Shown here: positions 20,201 to 32,037 of the stretch, piece after piece
Numbering within the stretch: the first letter of the stretch is position 1
Layout: every line of letters starts with the position of its first letter
Assembly (NCBI GenBank): GCA_034231615.1
Contig: CM067299.1
Span: forward strand, 15,916,834 to 15,980,833
Origin: Meghimatium bilineatum
Taxonomy: Eukaryota; Mollusca; Gastropoda; Stylommatophora; Philomycidae
Direction: 5' to 3'
DNA length: 64,000 bases
The notes under the pieces: generated by a model
The model's database searches: none
The model's input: the letters and a program-made list of their open reading frames with translations, nothing else
What the model was told of the DNA's origin: nothing
Made by a program: the position numbers and the translations under genes

Positions 20201-20477
20201 GTATCGGTATTACTGTTTACCTTTTCCAAGCAACTTCGTTGAGAATGGCGAAGTACGTATGAGGTGAGAGTCTAGTACAGTGAAGTCAATCCTCTAAGCC
20301 TTTACAACTTGTTCAGTTTTAGGACACTTTGACACTAGTGTTCGACGTCTAAAAGGTCAGCAAATACTATTGATCCCGTTTCCCGCATGCGTATCTTTAT
20401 AAGGCAACTAATGAGGGTTTGGGGATTGGGTTGACTTCCCTATCACCTAAATCGTCTAAAATGACCCGTACTGAAAT
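20201..20477. other. No feature seen
   Basis: Unique sequence. Confidence 0.4.
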
Positions 20478-20598
20478 TGGATACCAGGCCGAAAGACGCA
20501 GATATCGCATTCAACATGTAAACCATGTCACATTGCATTTTGTTCTCCGGCCTACATCTTGCTAGTAAGCAGGAATTTGAGAACGAACGCAGAAGCTA
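20478..20598 (-). mobile_element. Family A element, partial, inverted
   Basis: The minus strand reads GCGTTCGTTCTCAAATTCCT..TGTAGGCCGGAG..ATCTGCGTCTTTCGGCCTGG, the left half of family A. Confidence 0.75.
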
Positions 20599-20600
20599 AT

Positions 20601-20954
20601 TTTGTGGGAGAAATAGAGAGCGGTGACAATAGTAAAGTCATAACGTTCACATATGGACATTACAAACAACCGAAATTACACAAATACAATGACCTTTAGG
20701 TCCTAACCACAGTTCAATTTCGAAAATGCCGACTCTCCTCATTTAACCCCAAATAGAGTCAACGCCCCTGACGAGACAGAATGAATCATACATGAAGTTT
20801 GAGAACGACATTATATTTCACGTCGTACCCCATTCAGTTGTAACAATTTCATTCGTACAGACATCAATGACGCATATCCTATGTTCAGATTTTAAAAACA
20901 CACTTATACTTGTGCGCATATACGGTTATGTGCTGTACTTTGTCATTGAACGGG
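20601..20954. other. No feature seen
   Basis: Unique AT-rich sequence. Confidence 0.45.
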
Positions 20955-21314
20955 GTTATACATAGTCAGTAGTAAGTTGACATAGTCAGTAGTAAGTTGA
21001 CTTAATAAGCAGTAAGTTGACATAGTCACTAGTAAGTTGGCATAGTAGTAATTTGACAGTCAGTAGTACGTTGACATAGTGAGTAGTAAGTTGACATAGT
21101 CAGTAGTAAGTTGACATAGTCAGCAGTAAGTTGACATAGTCAGTAGTAAGTTGACATAGTCAGTAGTAAGTTGACATAGTCAGTAGTAAGTTGACATAGT
21201 AGTAATTTGACATAGTCACTAGTAAGTTGACATAGTCAGTAGTAAGTTGACTTAATAAGCAGTAAGTTGACATAGTCACTAGTAAGTTGACATAGAAAGT
21301 GGTATGTTGACATG
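20955..21314. repeat. 20-bp minisatellite, left part
   Basis: The unit is CAGTAGTAAGTTGACATAGT. The array is cut at ATGTTGACATGG by family B copy 2 and resumes at 22420. Confidence 0.93.
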
Positions 21315-22420
21315 GTTTATTTTGCGTTCGCTCCATTGTAATCAGCACGGTTATTCATGTGATCTCCGCCGGGAGCGTAGTTACGTTGTGCCACCGTTAT
21401 GCGCCTTGTAGGCCCAGCACATTCGATTTCGACATGCCTTTATATTTTGGGTGGGCTACCCTAGCCTGTGACAGCCTTCCTATCTGGCTATCTTGCCCTG
21501 CAGCGAATGTGTACTGACTCTACGCCGAGACGGTTTGTCCTTCATATCTTGCACGAGGTGTCCCGCCGCTAGTGAACTTGTCTCGTGTAATTAGACGTAT
21601 TGTTCCGTGCCCATCGGGTACTGAACCTTTTCTCATCCTCGAGCCTGGTTCCGATTTAGGAAGAACTCATGGAAAGAGTTGGACTCGGACTCGTTCACCT
21701 TCTTAGCCTAGGTGTTTTTCACCAACGTCGTGAACACATATTGGTCCAAGTCCAAACACATATTTAGGAGGGTCAGGGACTAGCATTTTGTTCTAGAGCT
21801 GAACGGTGCCTATCACTTTGGACATCTGTGCCTGTGCCCATCAGGTACTTAACCTTTTCTCTCCGCGAGCATGATTCCGGTATAGGAAAAACTCTACAGT
21901 AGAGTTTGGCCCGGGCTGGGATCACCGGTAACTAGAAGCTTGTCTCGAGCAAATAACACTTTAGTTCCGATTTCTTTGATACGTTTTCTGTTCTCTTTGC
22001 ACATTCCGCTGCCCTCTAGAGCTGTGCTCCCTTGTCAGTGTACTCATTCTGTTATTATTCTTATGTTGCTTACACGCACCAGTCCTTTATATTTCTAATA
22101 GCATCTGTCCATTTCGTAACAACTGCATTTGTCGCATCTCCATTGCTTCTGTCGAACTGTCCAGCTTCATCGTGTGTCGACAGTGATGCTGCATGTGGTT
22201 GCGTAGAGGTATGGGAGATATTGCCTGTCTATTTCCAGTCAAATCTCTTTCTATCTACAACATCCACAGACACGAGCCTAAGAGTGTTAGCCAGGAATAC
22301 AGCAAGAGCCGCTGTATTTCTGTTTCCAGGGTGCACCACATGGTGGTACTCTTAGAATCTTGGTTATCTGCTAACCATGGGTCCGTCGAGAGCACTGTGG
22401 TACCATTTGCACCCCAGTTG
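21315..22420 (+). mobile_element. Family B repeat element, copy 2, inside a 20-bp array
   Basis: Begins TTTATTTTGCGTTCGCTCCA and ends near CCATTTGCACCCCAG. It shares the ordered landmarks of copy 1. It contains two internal sub-repeats around CCATCGGGTACTGAACCTTT (from about 21605) and CCATCAGGTACTTAACCTTT (from about 21835). Array units border both ends, so the insertion is essentially precise. No target duplication was clear. Minus-strand VFLANT and ATNAVVTKW words are present but interrupted by stops. Confidence 0.8.
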
Positions 22421-23765
22421 ACTTAGTCAATAGTAAGTTGACATAGCAAAAATTAAGTTGACATACTCAGCAGTAAGTTGACATATTCAGTAGTACGTTG
22501 ACATACTCAGTAGTAAGCTGACATACTCTGCAGTAAGTTGACATAGTACGTAGTCAGTTGACATACTCAGTAGTAAGTTGACATAGTACGTAGTCAGTTG
22601 ACATACTCAGTAGTCAGTTGACATACTCAGTAGTAAGCTGACATACTCAGTAGTAAGCTGACATACTCAGTAGTAAGCTGACATACTCAGTAGTAAGCTG
22701 ACATAGTAAGTAGTCAGTTGACATACTCAGTAGTAAGCTGACATACTCAGTAGTAAGCTGACATACTCAGTAGTAAGCTGACATACTCAGTAGTAAGCTG
22801 ACATACTCAGTAGTAAGTTGACATAGTCAGTAGTAAGTTGACATAGTAAGTAGTCAGTTGACATACTCAGTAGTAAGTTGACATAGTAAGTAGTCAGTTG
22901 ACATACTCAGTAGTAAGTTGACATAGTAAGTAGTCAGTTGACATACTCAGTAGTAAGTTGACATAGTAAGTAGTCAGTTGACATACTCAGTAGTAAGTTG
23001 ACATAGTAAGTACTCAGTTGACATACTCAGTAGTAAGTTGACATACTCAGCAGTAAGTTGACATACTCAGTAGTAAGTTGACATAGTACGTAGTCAGTTG
23101 ACATACTCTGCAGTAAGTTGACATAGTACGTAGTAAATTGACATACTCAGTAGTAAATTGACATACTCATTAGTAAGTTGACATACTCAGCAGTAAGTTG
23201 ACATACTCAGTAGTAAATCGACATACTCAGTAGTAAATTGACATACTCAGTAGTAAGTTGACATAGTAAGTAGTCAGTTGACATAGTCAGTAGTCAGTTG
23301 ACATAGTCAGTAGTAAGTTGACATAGTACGTAGTCAGTTGATATACTCTGCAGTAAGTTGACATAGTACGTAGTAAATTGACATACTCAGTAGTAAATTG
23401 ACATACTCAGTAGTAAGTTGACATACTCAGTAGTAAATTGACATACTCAGTAGTAAATTGACATACTCAGTAGTAAATTGACATACTCAGTAGTAAGTTG
23501 ACATACTCAGTAGTAAATTGACATACTCAGTAGTAAATTGACATACTCAGTAGTAAGTTGACATAGTAAGTAGTCAGTTGACATAGTCAGTAGTAAGTTG
23601 ACATAGTACGTAGTCAGTTGATATACTCTGCAGTAAGTTGACATAGTACGTAGTAAATTGACATACTCAGTAGTAAATTGACATACTCAGTAGTAAATTG
23701 ACATACTCAGTAGTAAATTGACATACTCAGTAGTAAATTGACATACTCAGTAGTAATCTGACAGA
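22421..23765. repeat. 20-bp minisatellite, right part, with 40-bp and longer periods
   Basis: The unit is GTTGACATACTCAGTAGTAA. Between 22850 and 23030 two variants alternate (CTCAGTAGTAAG / GTAAGTAGTCAG), a 40-bp dimer. A marker unit CTCTGCAGTAAGTTG recurs at 23106, 23346 and 23626, offsets of 240 and 280 bp, which implies block duplications of 12 and 14 monomers. Confidence 0.94.
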
Positions 23766-23786
23766 TATCAACTGTTATCACTATAC

Positions 23787-24010
23787 TTAAGGGGTTGTCC
23801 ATACATTACGTTAACAATTGAAGGAGAAGTGTTTCTGGACAGAATTAGACAGCTGTTTGCATTGGGTGGTGGTGGGGCTGTGACAAAAGTTGACGTCAAC
23901 ACATACTGTTCTTATACACGAATTAAATTTGTGTTTTGTTTGTGAGAAAAACATCATGAGGTATTTAGGACATTTTCTGCGAACAGAAACATGGGACAAG
24001 TAGGGGTATA
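23787..24010 (+). mobile_element. Family F repeat
   Basis: AAGGGGTTGTCCATACATTA CGTTAACAATTG, a GGTGGTGGTGGGG run, AAAGTTGACGTCAACACATA CTG and TATACACGAATTAAATT. The same order is seen at 25376-25510 and 41451-41575. Confidence 0.6.
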
Positions 24011-24139
24011 AATAAATTGTAACGATTAAACAGGGAGGGCGAAGTTTCCCTGAATTCTTTATATTTGTTGACCTCTGTTGAAATTTACACTTACTAATAC
24101 AGGGAGATGTATTGGTCCAAAATTAGGAAATAATTGTTG

Positions 24140-24690
24140 TAATTTCTGGACAAATCCTAACTGAACAAGGGTAATCCCTAACTGAACATGGACAACTCTA
24201 AATTAATAAGGACAATCGCTAAGTGAATATCGACAATCCCTAAATGAATCTGGACAATTATTAACTGAACATGCACAATCCCTAACTGAATATGGACATT
24301 CCATAACTGAATATAGACATTCCCTAACTGAACATGGACAATCTCTAACTGAATATGGACAATCCGTTACTGAATATGCACAATCCCTAACTCAACATGG
24401 AAAACTGTAACTCAACATGGGAAACCGTAACTCAACATGGACAAACCGTAACTCAACATGGGAAACCGTAACTCAACATGGGAAACCGTAACTCAACATG
24501 GGCAAACCGTAACTCAACATGGACAAACCGTAACTCTACATGGGAAACCGTAACTCAACATGGACAAACCGTAACTCAACATGGGCAAACCGTAACTCAA
24601 CATGGGTAAACCGTAACTCAACATGGACAAACCGTAACTCAACATGGACAAACCGTAACTCAACATGGACAATCCCTAACTGCATATGTT
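24140..24690. repeat. 20-21-bp minisatellite with a gradual sequence shift
   Basis: The left half is AATCCCTAACTGAACATGGAC and diverged. The right half (24390-24670) is AACCGTAACTCAACATGGGC-like and uniform. A plus-strand frame with an RNSTW period is a by-product. Confidence 0.92.
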
Positions 24691-25012
24691 ATTGGTCTAA
24701 AAAAATTGTCATATTTCAAAGTTGTACATTTAAACTACACAAGCAAGATGAAAATATGCTTATATTCAATAAATGTAAGTAAAATCAATTACACTGGCGT
24801 TTTACACATAAGAATTATCACATTCAAATATGCTGAGTTGCTACTGCTAACAGGAAGGGCTGAAGGAAAGCTGATATATCAGGTGAAAAGTGAACACACA
24901 AATATGCAATTAAGAGAATCTAATTGGAAACATATAGAAAAATACACATCAATTGACGTTTATACAAAAAAGTAAACTGTATTCTAGATGTATATTCACT
25001 ATCTTGTTCGCT
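24691..25012. other. No feature seen
   Basis: An 89-residue frame at 24706-24975 has no recognisable motif. Confidence 0.45.
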
Positions 25013-25296
25013 CATTCTTCTTCTGCGTTCGTTCTCAAACTCCCACAGACAAGCAGGATGTAGTCCGGAAATCGGAATGCGTTGTGTCATGGTTTACAGC
25101 AGTGCTGTGATATCTGCGCCTTTCGACCTGACACATCCGACATCAGCATGACTGTGGGTCATTTGCCCTATATGGGATGGGACAGCCAACTCCATCCCAT
25201 AACATCCTCAGTCGCCTTTTACGACATGCGTGAAAGGTAAACAGTTCTGCTATTCTTTGCTCCTCTTTCGGGCCCCGGCAACACACGGGCGTTATT
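25013..25296 (+). mobile_element. Family A element, nearly complete
   Basis: Contains a TTCTGCGTTCGTTCTC start, GGATGTAGTCCGGAAATCGG, CTGACACATCCGACATCAGC, TATATGGGATGGGACAGCCA and CAACACACGGGCG. The right terminal inverted repeat is missing. Confidence 0.88.
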
Positions 25297-25375
25297 CGCT
25301 CAGATTGTTCTATAACTAAGTATGAGTGATTTTGGTACTTGAGAATATTTAACATTACAATTTCCCTTCACAGGT

Positions 25376-25510
25376 CATGGGGCTGGTCATAAATTACGCC
25401 AACAAATAGGGGGGGGGGCAGTAAATTGAAAAAGTTTGACAGTTTTTGACAAATATTAATGTCAACAATAGTATTTGTATACACATTATTAAATTGAGTG
25501 GATTTTCAAA
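25376..25510 (+). mobile_element. Family F repeat
   Basis: TGGGGCTGGTCATAAATTAC GCCAACAAAT, a poly-G run (25410-25419), a TGTCAACAATAGTATTTGTA segment and TACACATTATTAAATT. Confidence 0.55.
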
Positions 25511-26042
25511 TTAGAAAAAATAAGTGGTTCTTCATTGGATGAAGTCCCACAGATCTGAGAAAGTGAGATTGCAGGTAAACTAGCAGAAACTCAGTTACTG
25601 CCAACAACAACAGATATATTATAATGCAGCAAACAGGATATACAGAGATAAAGCTCCACTGTCGGGGGGGGGGGGGAAGACAGGATATCAACATGATCTG
25701 CTCAGATTGCACCTACTCGCCTCGCAACTTAGGTCAACACTTTTTTTCCTTGTTTCCGTAGTTGATGGTTATTGTATGTGTTTCTCACCAAATTGCTTCA
25801 TGTCTATAAACATTAAGTTTTTTTAATGTATTGGTATTCATGTTGTGATTGAGGCAGCTGTCGTCGAGTAGGTTTATGTGATCTTGCAGCTCTTTGCGTG
25901 CCAATCATGATCTGTATCAGTCTCTCAGCAGAGGAAAATCGTTACTTGTGAAATGAAGTGTCCGTGATAAGGTGCAATGCTTACTAAACTAGACAAAATA
26001 AGAAATTAAGAAATTAAAAAAGAATAGGTATATATATATATA
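25511..26042. other. No gene seen
   Basis: Poly-G run at 25663-25674. Otherwise unique. Confidence 0.45.
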
Positions 26043-26260
26043 ATGAACATATCGAAAGACAGCAAGTAAAATGGTTCGGTCATCGTATAATGAACCAAAA
26101 TCTAATACCACTAAAAGCATGTAACAATAACAATATCTGGACTAAAGCCAGAGGTAGACTAAGAAAACGGTGGATAGAAAACATCAAGATAACCTTGAAC
26201 AAACATGAACACAACCAACAATCACATCTGACCATGGAACAGCATCTAAAGCTTCCATAA
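26043..26260 (+). mobile_element. LINE C-terminal tail
   Basis: Reads EHIERQQVKWFGH, later KARGRLRKRWIENIK and a Q-rich stretch ending in KLP*. This is the standard tail downstream of the RT in molluscan LINE frames (block IKR/IERQQ-KWFGH, then GRPRKRW). It is open for about 70 residues, 5'-truncated, and lacks RT motifs. Confidence 0.65.
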
Positions 26261-26816
26261 CTACACTTACCAGCAAGTGTGAATACCAACGATTATCACT
26301 CACCTGTAGAAAGACAATAAACAATATCAGCTCTTCACCTGAACTGTGGAGTAGGCACTGATTGTCAGCAAAATATCATTTCGTTCTGACCTCTCAACAT
26401 TATATTTCAAGTATTGATTTCGTTAAACATTAGATACCTAACGTTTTAGGCGAGGCCAGCACCGTGAAGTGGTGATGGGGCTTAGTTCAGTTATCAGGGT
26501 CTGGAAACTAATACTGGTCGGGTAGACCAACTCCAGTAGGACAACAGTCCTGCCCAAGTAAACAATGTGCTGAAGACGGAGGCAACCAGCCAAAATGCGC
26601 ACAATTAATCAGGATGCCACGCATAAAACACAGTAGGAACATGTTTATATCTATTAATAGGCGATATTATTTTTGTTTATAATAGAGATTTAGAAAAGCT
26701 GTAGAGGAGGTGCTGAAAGAGTCACATTCAAGATGGGGGAGGGGGCTCCCCCTCAATAATATCAGAAAGAGACAACACTATTTATTTTTTCGACATATCA
26801 GATAGGGAGGAATAGG
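26261..26816. other. Sequence with a short dispersed repeat
   Basis: 26500-26590 (CTGGAAACTAATACTGGTCG...GTGCTGAAGACGGAG) resembles 37340-37410 (CTGGAAACTAAAATTGC...GTGCTGAAGTCGGAG). Function unknown. Confidence 0.4.
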
Positions 26817-27010
26817 GAACATGATTACAACGGGCAAGATAGAAGGCGAAAAGAAATCGAGGACGACAACATGAGAACATATTATATAGTCTGATATTGT
26901 GATATGGCAAATATCAACACTGATCCTGATTAAAAAAGACGAAATAGTGAGTTGTGGAGATTCATTCTAGCCTACGCCAGTCGGCACGGTCGGTACCTGA
27001 TGACGATATG
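26817..27010 (+). mobile_element. LINE 3' end, decayed
   Basis: Reads NMITTGKIEGEKKSR near 26825, then about 60 bp of decayed sequence, then ELWRFILAYASRHG at 26948-26990 before a stop. This pair of blocks matches the minus-strand LINE end at 63675-64000 (LITTGKIKGRRDRGRQ ... ELWRNMIAYS). Confidence 0.6.
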
Positions 27011-27467
27011 ACAAACTCTGCAGAATTCTTCTACTAATACTAATTCTAATAATACGTATTCTTCTATACCTACCTCATATATGCATTTATTTCTTGCAAT
27101 TAGATCTATTGATCTCTATAAAATAGATGTATTTATTTCCAAAACCTAGATGGATCCATCTCCTAAAACTAGACATATCAACTTCTATAACTGCATGTAT
27201 TTGAAATCTTATGCCTTTTAAAAATCTACTATTAAGGTAGTCAGACACAATTAACACTGATGTCAGTACTGTGATCTATACGGTTTTTACAAAGAAAACA
27301 AAACACACATTTGATTTACATTTGCTCAAATACCAAACTGATATGCGGTGATAAGGTGATATAGAAAAAAACAACAACCTTAGAATGCAATGCCAGATTA
27401 AACCTTGTGATGCACCACAGGTGTCTACCCTCGTGAATAACACTACAAACTATTATTAAATAAACAT

Positions 27468-27471
<4 letters not shown>
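27011..27471. other. No feature seen
   Basis: AT-rich unique sequence. Confidence 0.45.
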
Positions 27472-27501
<30 letters not shown>

Positions 27502-27579
27502 TTGACACACACAGACACGGAGAGAGAGAGAGAGAGAGAGAGATAGGGGCTGTTATATATATATATATATATATATATA
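27472..27579. repeat. (GA)n and (TA)n microsatellites
   Basis: (GA)n at 27472-27496 and 27522-27542, separated by GACAGATTGACACACACAGA-type sequence, then (TA)n at 27555-27579 ending directly at a LINE copy. Confidence 0.95.
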
Positions 27580-27838
27580 CCAGTATTGGAACACATTAAA
27601 AGACAACAGATCAAGTGGTTCACACACACTTCCAGACTACCAACAGACATCATGCCATAGATGACCATGACACAGAGACGTAACGGCTATAAAGCCAGAG
27701 GCAGACCATGTAAAAGATGGATCACATAAATCAAAGAAGCCACAAGAACGCACACACAAACAACACACAGGAAGGCCATCTCCGGAGAGCTCTTCTACCC
27801 CTGACGACGCAAGGCAAACAACAGCAACAGCGTGTAGA
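27580..27838 (+). mobile_element. LINE C-terminal tail with complete 3' end
   Basis: Translates as VLEHIKRQQIKWFTHTSRLP...KARGRPCKRWIT..IKEAT, nearly the same as the minus-strand frame at 61784-62296 but with two stops. Both copies share the 3' end CCCCTGACG..GCAAGGCAAAC and ACAGCGTRTAGATAGA. The copy is 5'-truncated immediately after a TA tract. Confidence 0.75.
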
Positions 27839-28022
27839 TAGATTAGATTAGATTAGAATATATTAGATTAGATTAGATTAAATTAGGATAGATTAGGATA
27901 GATTAGGATAGATTAGGATAGATTAGATTATATTAGATTAGATTAGATTAGATTAGATTAGATTAGGATAGATTAGGATAGATTAGATTAGATAAGATTA
28001 GATAGATTAGATTAGATTAGAT

Positions 28023-28063
<41 letters not shown>

Positions 28064-28081
28064 TAGATAGATTAGATAGAT

Positions 28082-28168
<87 letters not shown>
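27838..28168. repeat. (GATTA)n then (GATA)n microsatellite, LINE tail
   Basis: About 330 bp growing directly from the LINE 3' end TAGATAGATTAGATT. The left part is GATTA/GGATA pentamers and the right part pure GATA, interrupted at 28060-28085. Confidence 0.95.
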
Positions 28169-28169
<1 letters not shown>

Positions 28170-28205
28170 GAACATGGTTACGACATGCAAGATAGAAGAT
28201 AGAAA
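28169..28205 (+). mobile_element. LINE scrap after the GATA tract
   Basis: GAACATGGTTACGACATGCA AGATAGAAG resembles GAACATGATTACAACGGGCA AGATAGAAG at 26818, the MITTGKIEG block. Confidence 0.5.
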
Positions 28206-28379
28206 TTGCTTGCTTTCTAGGATTATAAAAAAATCGATGTAATATATACTGATTGCTATTTCTATGTGATCAAATATATTATATATATATCCATTGTCAC
28301 AGGGACCGTACCAAGAATGAGGCCACAGTACAAGGATTCTAATGAATCCGGAACTGTTAGAACATAGGAAATAGCAGTA

Positions 28380-28986
28380 ATGAGAACACATTTATATCTC
28401 TAAACGATATTGATTCCTATCTATACTGAGATAAGATATATGTATTCGATTCTGATTGATTTCAAGGCTGATATAAAAGATTTGTGATCGATATTGATTT
28501 CTATCTGCGCATAGTTAAACGATGTTGTAATCGATATTAATTGATATTTAGACTGATATAAAGGATCGATATTGATTGTTATCTAAGCTGAAATAAAATA
28601 TCTATCTTTAAAAGATATTGATTGCGACCTAGGCTGAATTAAAAAATCAATGTTATCGATATTGATTTCTATCTACGCTGCGATACATATCTATGTAATT
28701 GATATTGATTGTTATCTAGGCTGAAATAAAATATATATAAAATCAATATTGATTGTTATCTTAGCTGAATATATATATATATAATTAATACTTATTGTTT
28801 TCTAGGCTGCTATAAAAGATCTATGTAATCGATTTTGATTGCTATTTAATACGAGATAAAAATATCTATCTATAAAAGATATTACTATCTAGACTGATAT
28901 AGAAGATCTATGTAATCGAAATTGATTGCTATTTATTCTGATATAAAGGATATATGCAATCAATACTGACTGGTATTTAATACGAG

Positions 28987-29071
<85 letters not shown>

Positions 29072-29660
29072 TTGAAAGTTATGTATTGCTATCTTGACTT
29101 AATTGAAAGATCTATAATCGATATTGATTTCTAACTAGGTTGCGATAAAATATCTATGTGATCGATATTGATTGTTATCTAGATTTGATAGAAGGTACAT
29201 GTAATCGATATTGATTGCTATCTAGATTTGATAGAAGGTACATGTAATCGATATTAATTGCTATCTTGATTTGATAGAGGGTACATGTAATCGATATTGA
29301 TTGCTATCTAGACTACGATAAACGATATATGTAATTGATATTTCTTACTCTAAACGATATTGATTGCTATTAAGGTTGAGATAAAAGATATATGCACTAA
29401 TTAGGCCCTATTGATCGTTATCTAAGTTGAGATAAAAGATCTATGCACTCAATAGGCCCTATTGATCGTTATCTAAGTTGAGATAAAAGATCTATGCACT
29501 CATTAGGCCCTATTGATCGTTATCTAAGTTGAGATAAACAAAATGTATGTGATCGATATTGATTGCAATCTAGACTGAGAAAAATGTTCATATAATCAAT
29601 ATTGATTGCTTTCTAAGCTGGGATGAAATGTCTATCATTAAAAGACATTGATTTATATCA
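28380..29660. repeat. Degenerate ATCGATATTGATTGCTATCT repeat field
   Basis: More than 20 imperfect units of 45-60 bp built from ATCGATATTGATTG, CTATCTAG.CTGA and GATAAAAGATCTATG. A tighter 51-bp sub-array (TTAGGCCCTATTGATCGTTA TCTAAGTTGAGATAAA) lies at 29385-29535. A (TA)n tract of about 80 bp is at 28989-29069. Confidence 0.85.
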
Positions 29661-30792
29661 AGGCTAAGATTGTATATTTAAAACACCTTGAAATAAGTTC
29701 AAGTATAACAATGACACAATAACATACCGACGAGACGCGTCCCGTACTGAAAACAAACAGCTAACAATGTTTACACAAATACAACAATCATGATGCTACC
29801 TTCCCACACCTGAAAAGTTCCCGACGTAAAAAGTGTAGATATTTCTATTTTACAACGGCTCACAATGATGCAATCACGTCTGCTCTCTCACAGTCGGGAT
29901 CTTTTTACGAAACACAACAAGTGGTAGTTACCAAGTGGCACTCCTGAATATACAGAGCACGGAACGGAACCCAGAAACAATGAAACAAACACAAGAAATA
30001 TTCCAAGTTGGATGACTAGAACATTGTGAAATTTATCAACTGTCTCACAGAGATTTCAAATTCTTAATTAATAAACATTCGTCTGACTTATACAGCGTTC
30101 TACAACACCAAGGTGTTTTATTTATATATTTTTTTTACATCCAAATTTTTAGTTATTTAAATATTTTTTTTTTAAAACCGTTAAGACTTTCACTGCAATG
30201 GCTTTGTTAAATGAGACAGCGAGTGCCCCCTATACAAACACTTATGAATGAGCATTCTGTTCAGGCATACATTGCAAACTTATTTGATATTTTTCTTTTC
30301 TTAGTGTCTATCACTTCCAGCAATCAATACACTTCCTACCACAACTACCCATCCTCCCCAAAATACCTCACACCCTTTTATTCGTCTACACTTTTTAAGC
30401 ACCACTTGGTGTTTGCTGGATTGTGCCTCGTTTAAGCTTCAACGAAGCTCAAGAACCCGATATACCTGTACCAATACCCATTCAACAACATAAAATGTGT
30501 GTGTGAATTGTGCATTTGACTGTGTGTATATGCTTGTGCGAGCGCGCCCGGCGCGAACGCGCCACTAGTAATTGACTGTCTGCTTCAACGCACACATATT
30601 ATAGCGTAATAAGAATATTAAGAGGAAACAGCAACACTAAGCAGTGGCGGCTGCCGGAGACGGAAACACAACAAGTCTATACCCAGGGGCGCCAAAACGT
30701 AAATTAAGTTAATCCGGGGGGGGCTTGTACAGGACAAAAACAAGAATTCCTAGTATTGGCGCTGAGTGTTACTAATCAACTATATTAGATCC
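29661..30792. other. No gene seen
   Basis: Contains one short CpG-rich cluster (GCGAGCGCGCCCGGCGCGAA at 30537-30556) in otherwise AT-rich sequence. The 74-residue frame at 30211-30435 has no recognisable motif. Confidence 0.5.
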
Positions 30793-30925
30793 CAGGATTC
30801 GTTGGGAAACATCCTTCAAATGTGACTCAATCAACTTTTTCCTTGGCTGTCGACACAGTATACAAAAAGTGACCAATCAAAACATGGAAAAAGTCAATTG
30901 AGTCAGTTTAGAAATGCTGTTTTCC
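30793..30925. mobile_element. Family D palindromic MITE, copy 3
   Basis: ACATCCTTCAAATGTGACTC AATCAACTTTTTCC is the reverse complement of the right side (GGAAAAAGTCAATTGAGTCA GTTTAGAAATG). The centre has GTATACAAAAAGTGACCAAT. Confidence 0.65.
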
Positions 30926-30984
30926 AATATTTTTCTTGCATTTGCTTGAAATATGTCTGTGTCTGTGTGTCTCTTTAATAAACT

Positions 30985-31112
30985 TCACCGTCTTCTGCAG
31001 CTCATACAGGGCTCCACACCGTCTTCTGCAGCTCATACAGGACTCCACACTGTCTTCTGCAGCTCATACAGGGTTCCACACCGTCTTCTGCAGCTCATAC
31101 AGGACTCCACAG
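30985..31112. repeat. 31-bp tandem repeat, 4 copies
   Basis: CCGTCTTCTGCAGCTCATAC AGGACTCCACA. Confidence 0.93.
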
Positions 31113-31197
31113 AGTTTTTTTAAAAAATATTCTAGTGTTATTTCTATGGGTCAGTATGTTTATCTAAGATTTTCATAATTATGATATTCTTGAAGTA

Positions 31198-31712
31198 TTC
31201 TGCAGACTGTGGTGTCTGCTCCGTGTACATATGTTCTGCAAACTGTGGTGTGTGTACACGTGTACATATGTTCTGCAAACTGTGGTGTGTGTACACGTGT
31301 ACATATGTTCTGCAAACTGTGGTGTGTGTACACGTGTACATATGTTCTGCAAACTGTGGTGTGTGTACACGTGTACATATGTTCTGCAGTATGTGGTGTC
31401 TGGCCACATGTACATATGTTCTGCAGTATGTGGTGTCTGCCCACGTGTACATATGTTCTGCAAACTGTGGTGTGTGTACACGTGTACATATGTTCTGCAG
31501 TATGTGGTGTCTGCCCACGTGTACATATGTTCTGCAGTATGTGGTGTCTGGCCACATGTACATATGTTCTGCAGTATGTGGTGTCTGCCCACGTGTACAT
31601 ATGTTCTGCAAACTGTGGTGTGTGTACACGTGTACATATGTTCTGCAGTATGTGGTGTCTGCCCACGTGTACATATGTTCTGCAGTATGTGGTGTCTGCC
31701 CACGTGTACATA
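31198..31712. repeat. 37-bp minisatellite, about 14 copies
   Basis: Two monomer types are mixed: TTCTGCAAACTGTGGTGTGT GTACACGTGTACATATG and TTCTGCAGTATGTGGTGTCT GCCCACGTGTACATATG (start points 31231, 31268, 31305). Because 37 is not a multiple of three, successive units change frame. All six frames stay open for 170-250 residues, and none should be taken as a gene. Confidence 0.95.
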
Positions 31713-32037
31713 CGACTGTGTTGCAATTCTAAATTGTGTGTACATGTAATGAATACGGAGCGGGTTGGTCCCTTTCTGATGCGTAGAACTGCTACATTTT
31801 GAGGTATGTCCATAATTATGTAACCATTTTGTGTTTGTGCTTGTGGTTTTCTGATTGATGAATTCATTTTTTACTGATGGTAAGTGATTGGTACATCTAG
31901 TCGTCGGTTGTTCCATCCTTAGCAAGTTGATTTACTATATTGTTTTTTTCTGGTATTTCACAGCGATGTTGCATCAACTTGATGGATACACAAGTTATCC
32001 AGTAGTGGATGTATGTCTGGTAGTCTGTCAGGCTGGA
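31713..32037. other. No feature seen
   Basis: Unique sequence. Confidence 0.4.

Noticed and set aside
24540-24782. NxS/T-rich glycoprotein (RNSTW repeats)
   Set aside because: By-product of 21-bp repeat units that happen to be in frame.
30537-30570. CpG island promoter
   Set aside because: Only about 30 bp of CG-rich sequence with no adjacent open frame or first exon; too small to be an island.
31144-31925. Overlapping frames of 170-250 residues in all six frames as genes
   Set aside because: 37-bp units cycle through all frames without stops. No start context, splice signals or domain is present.
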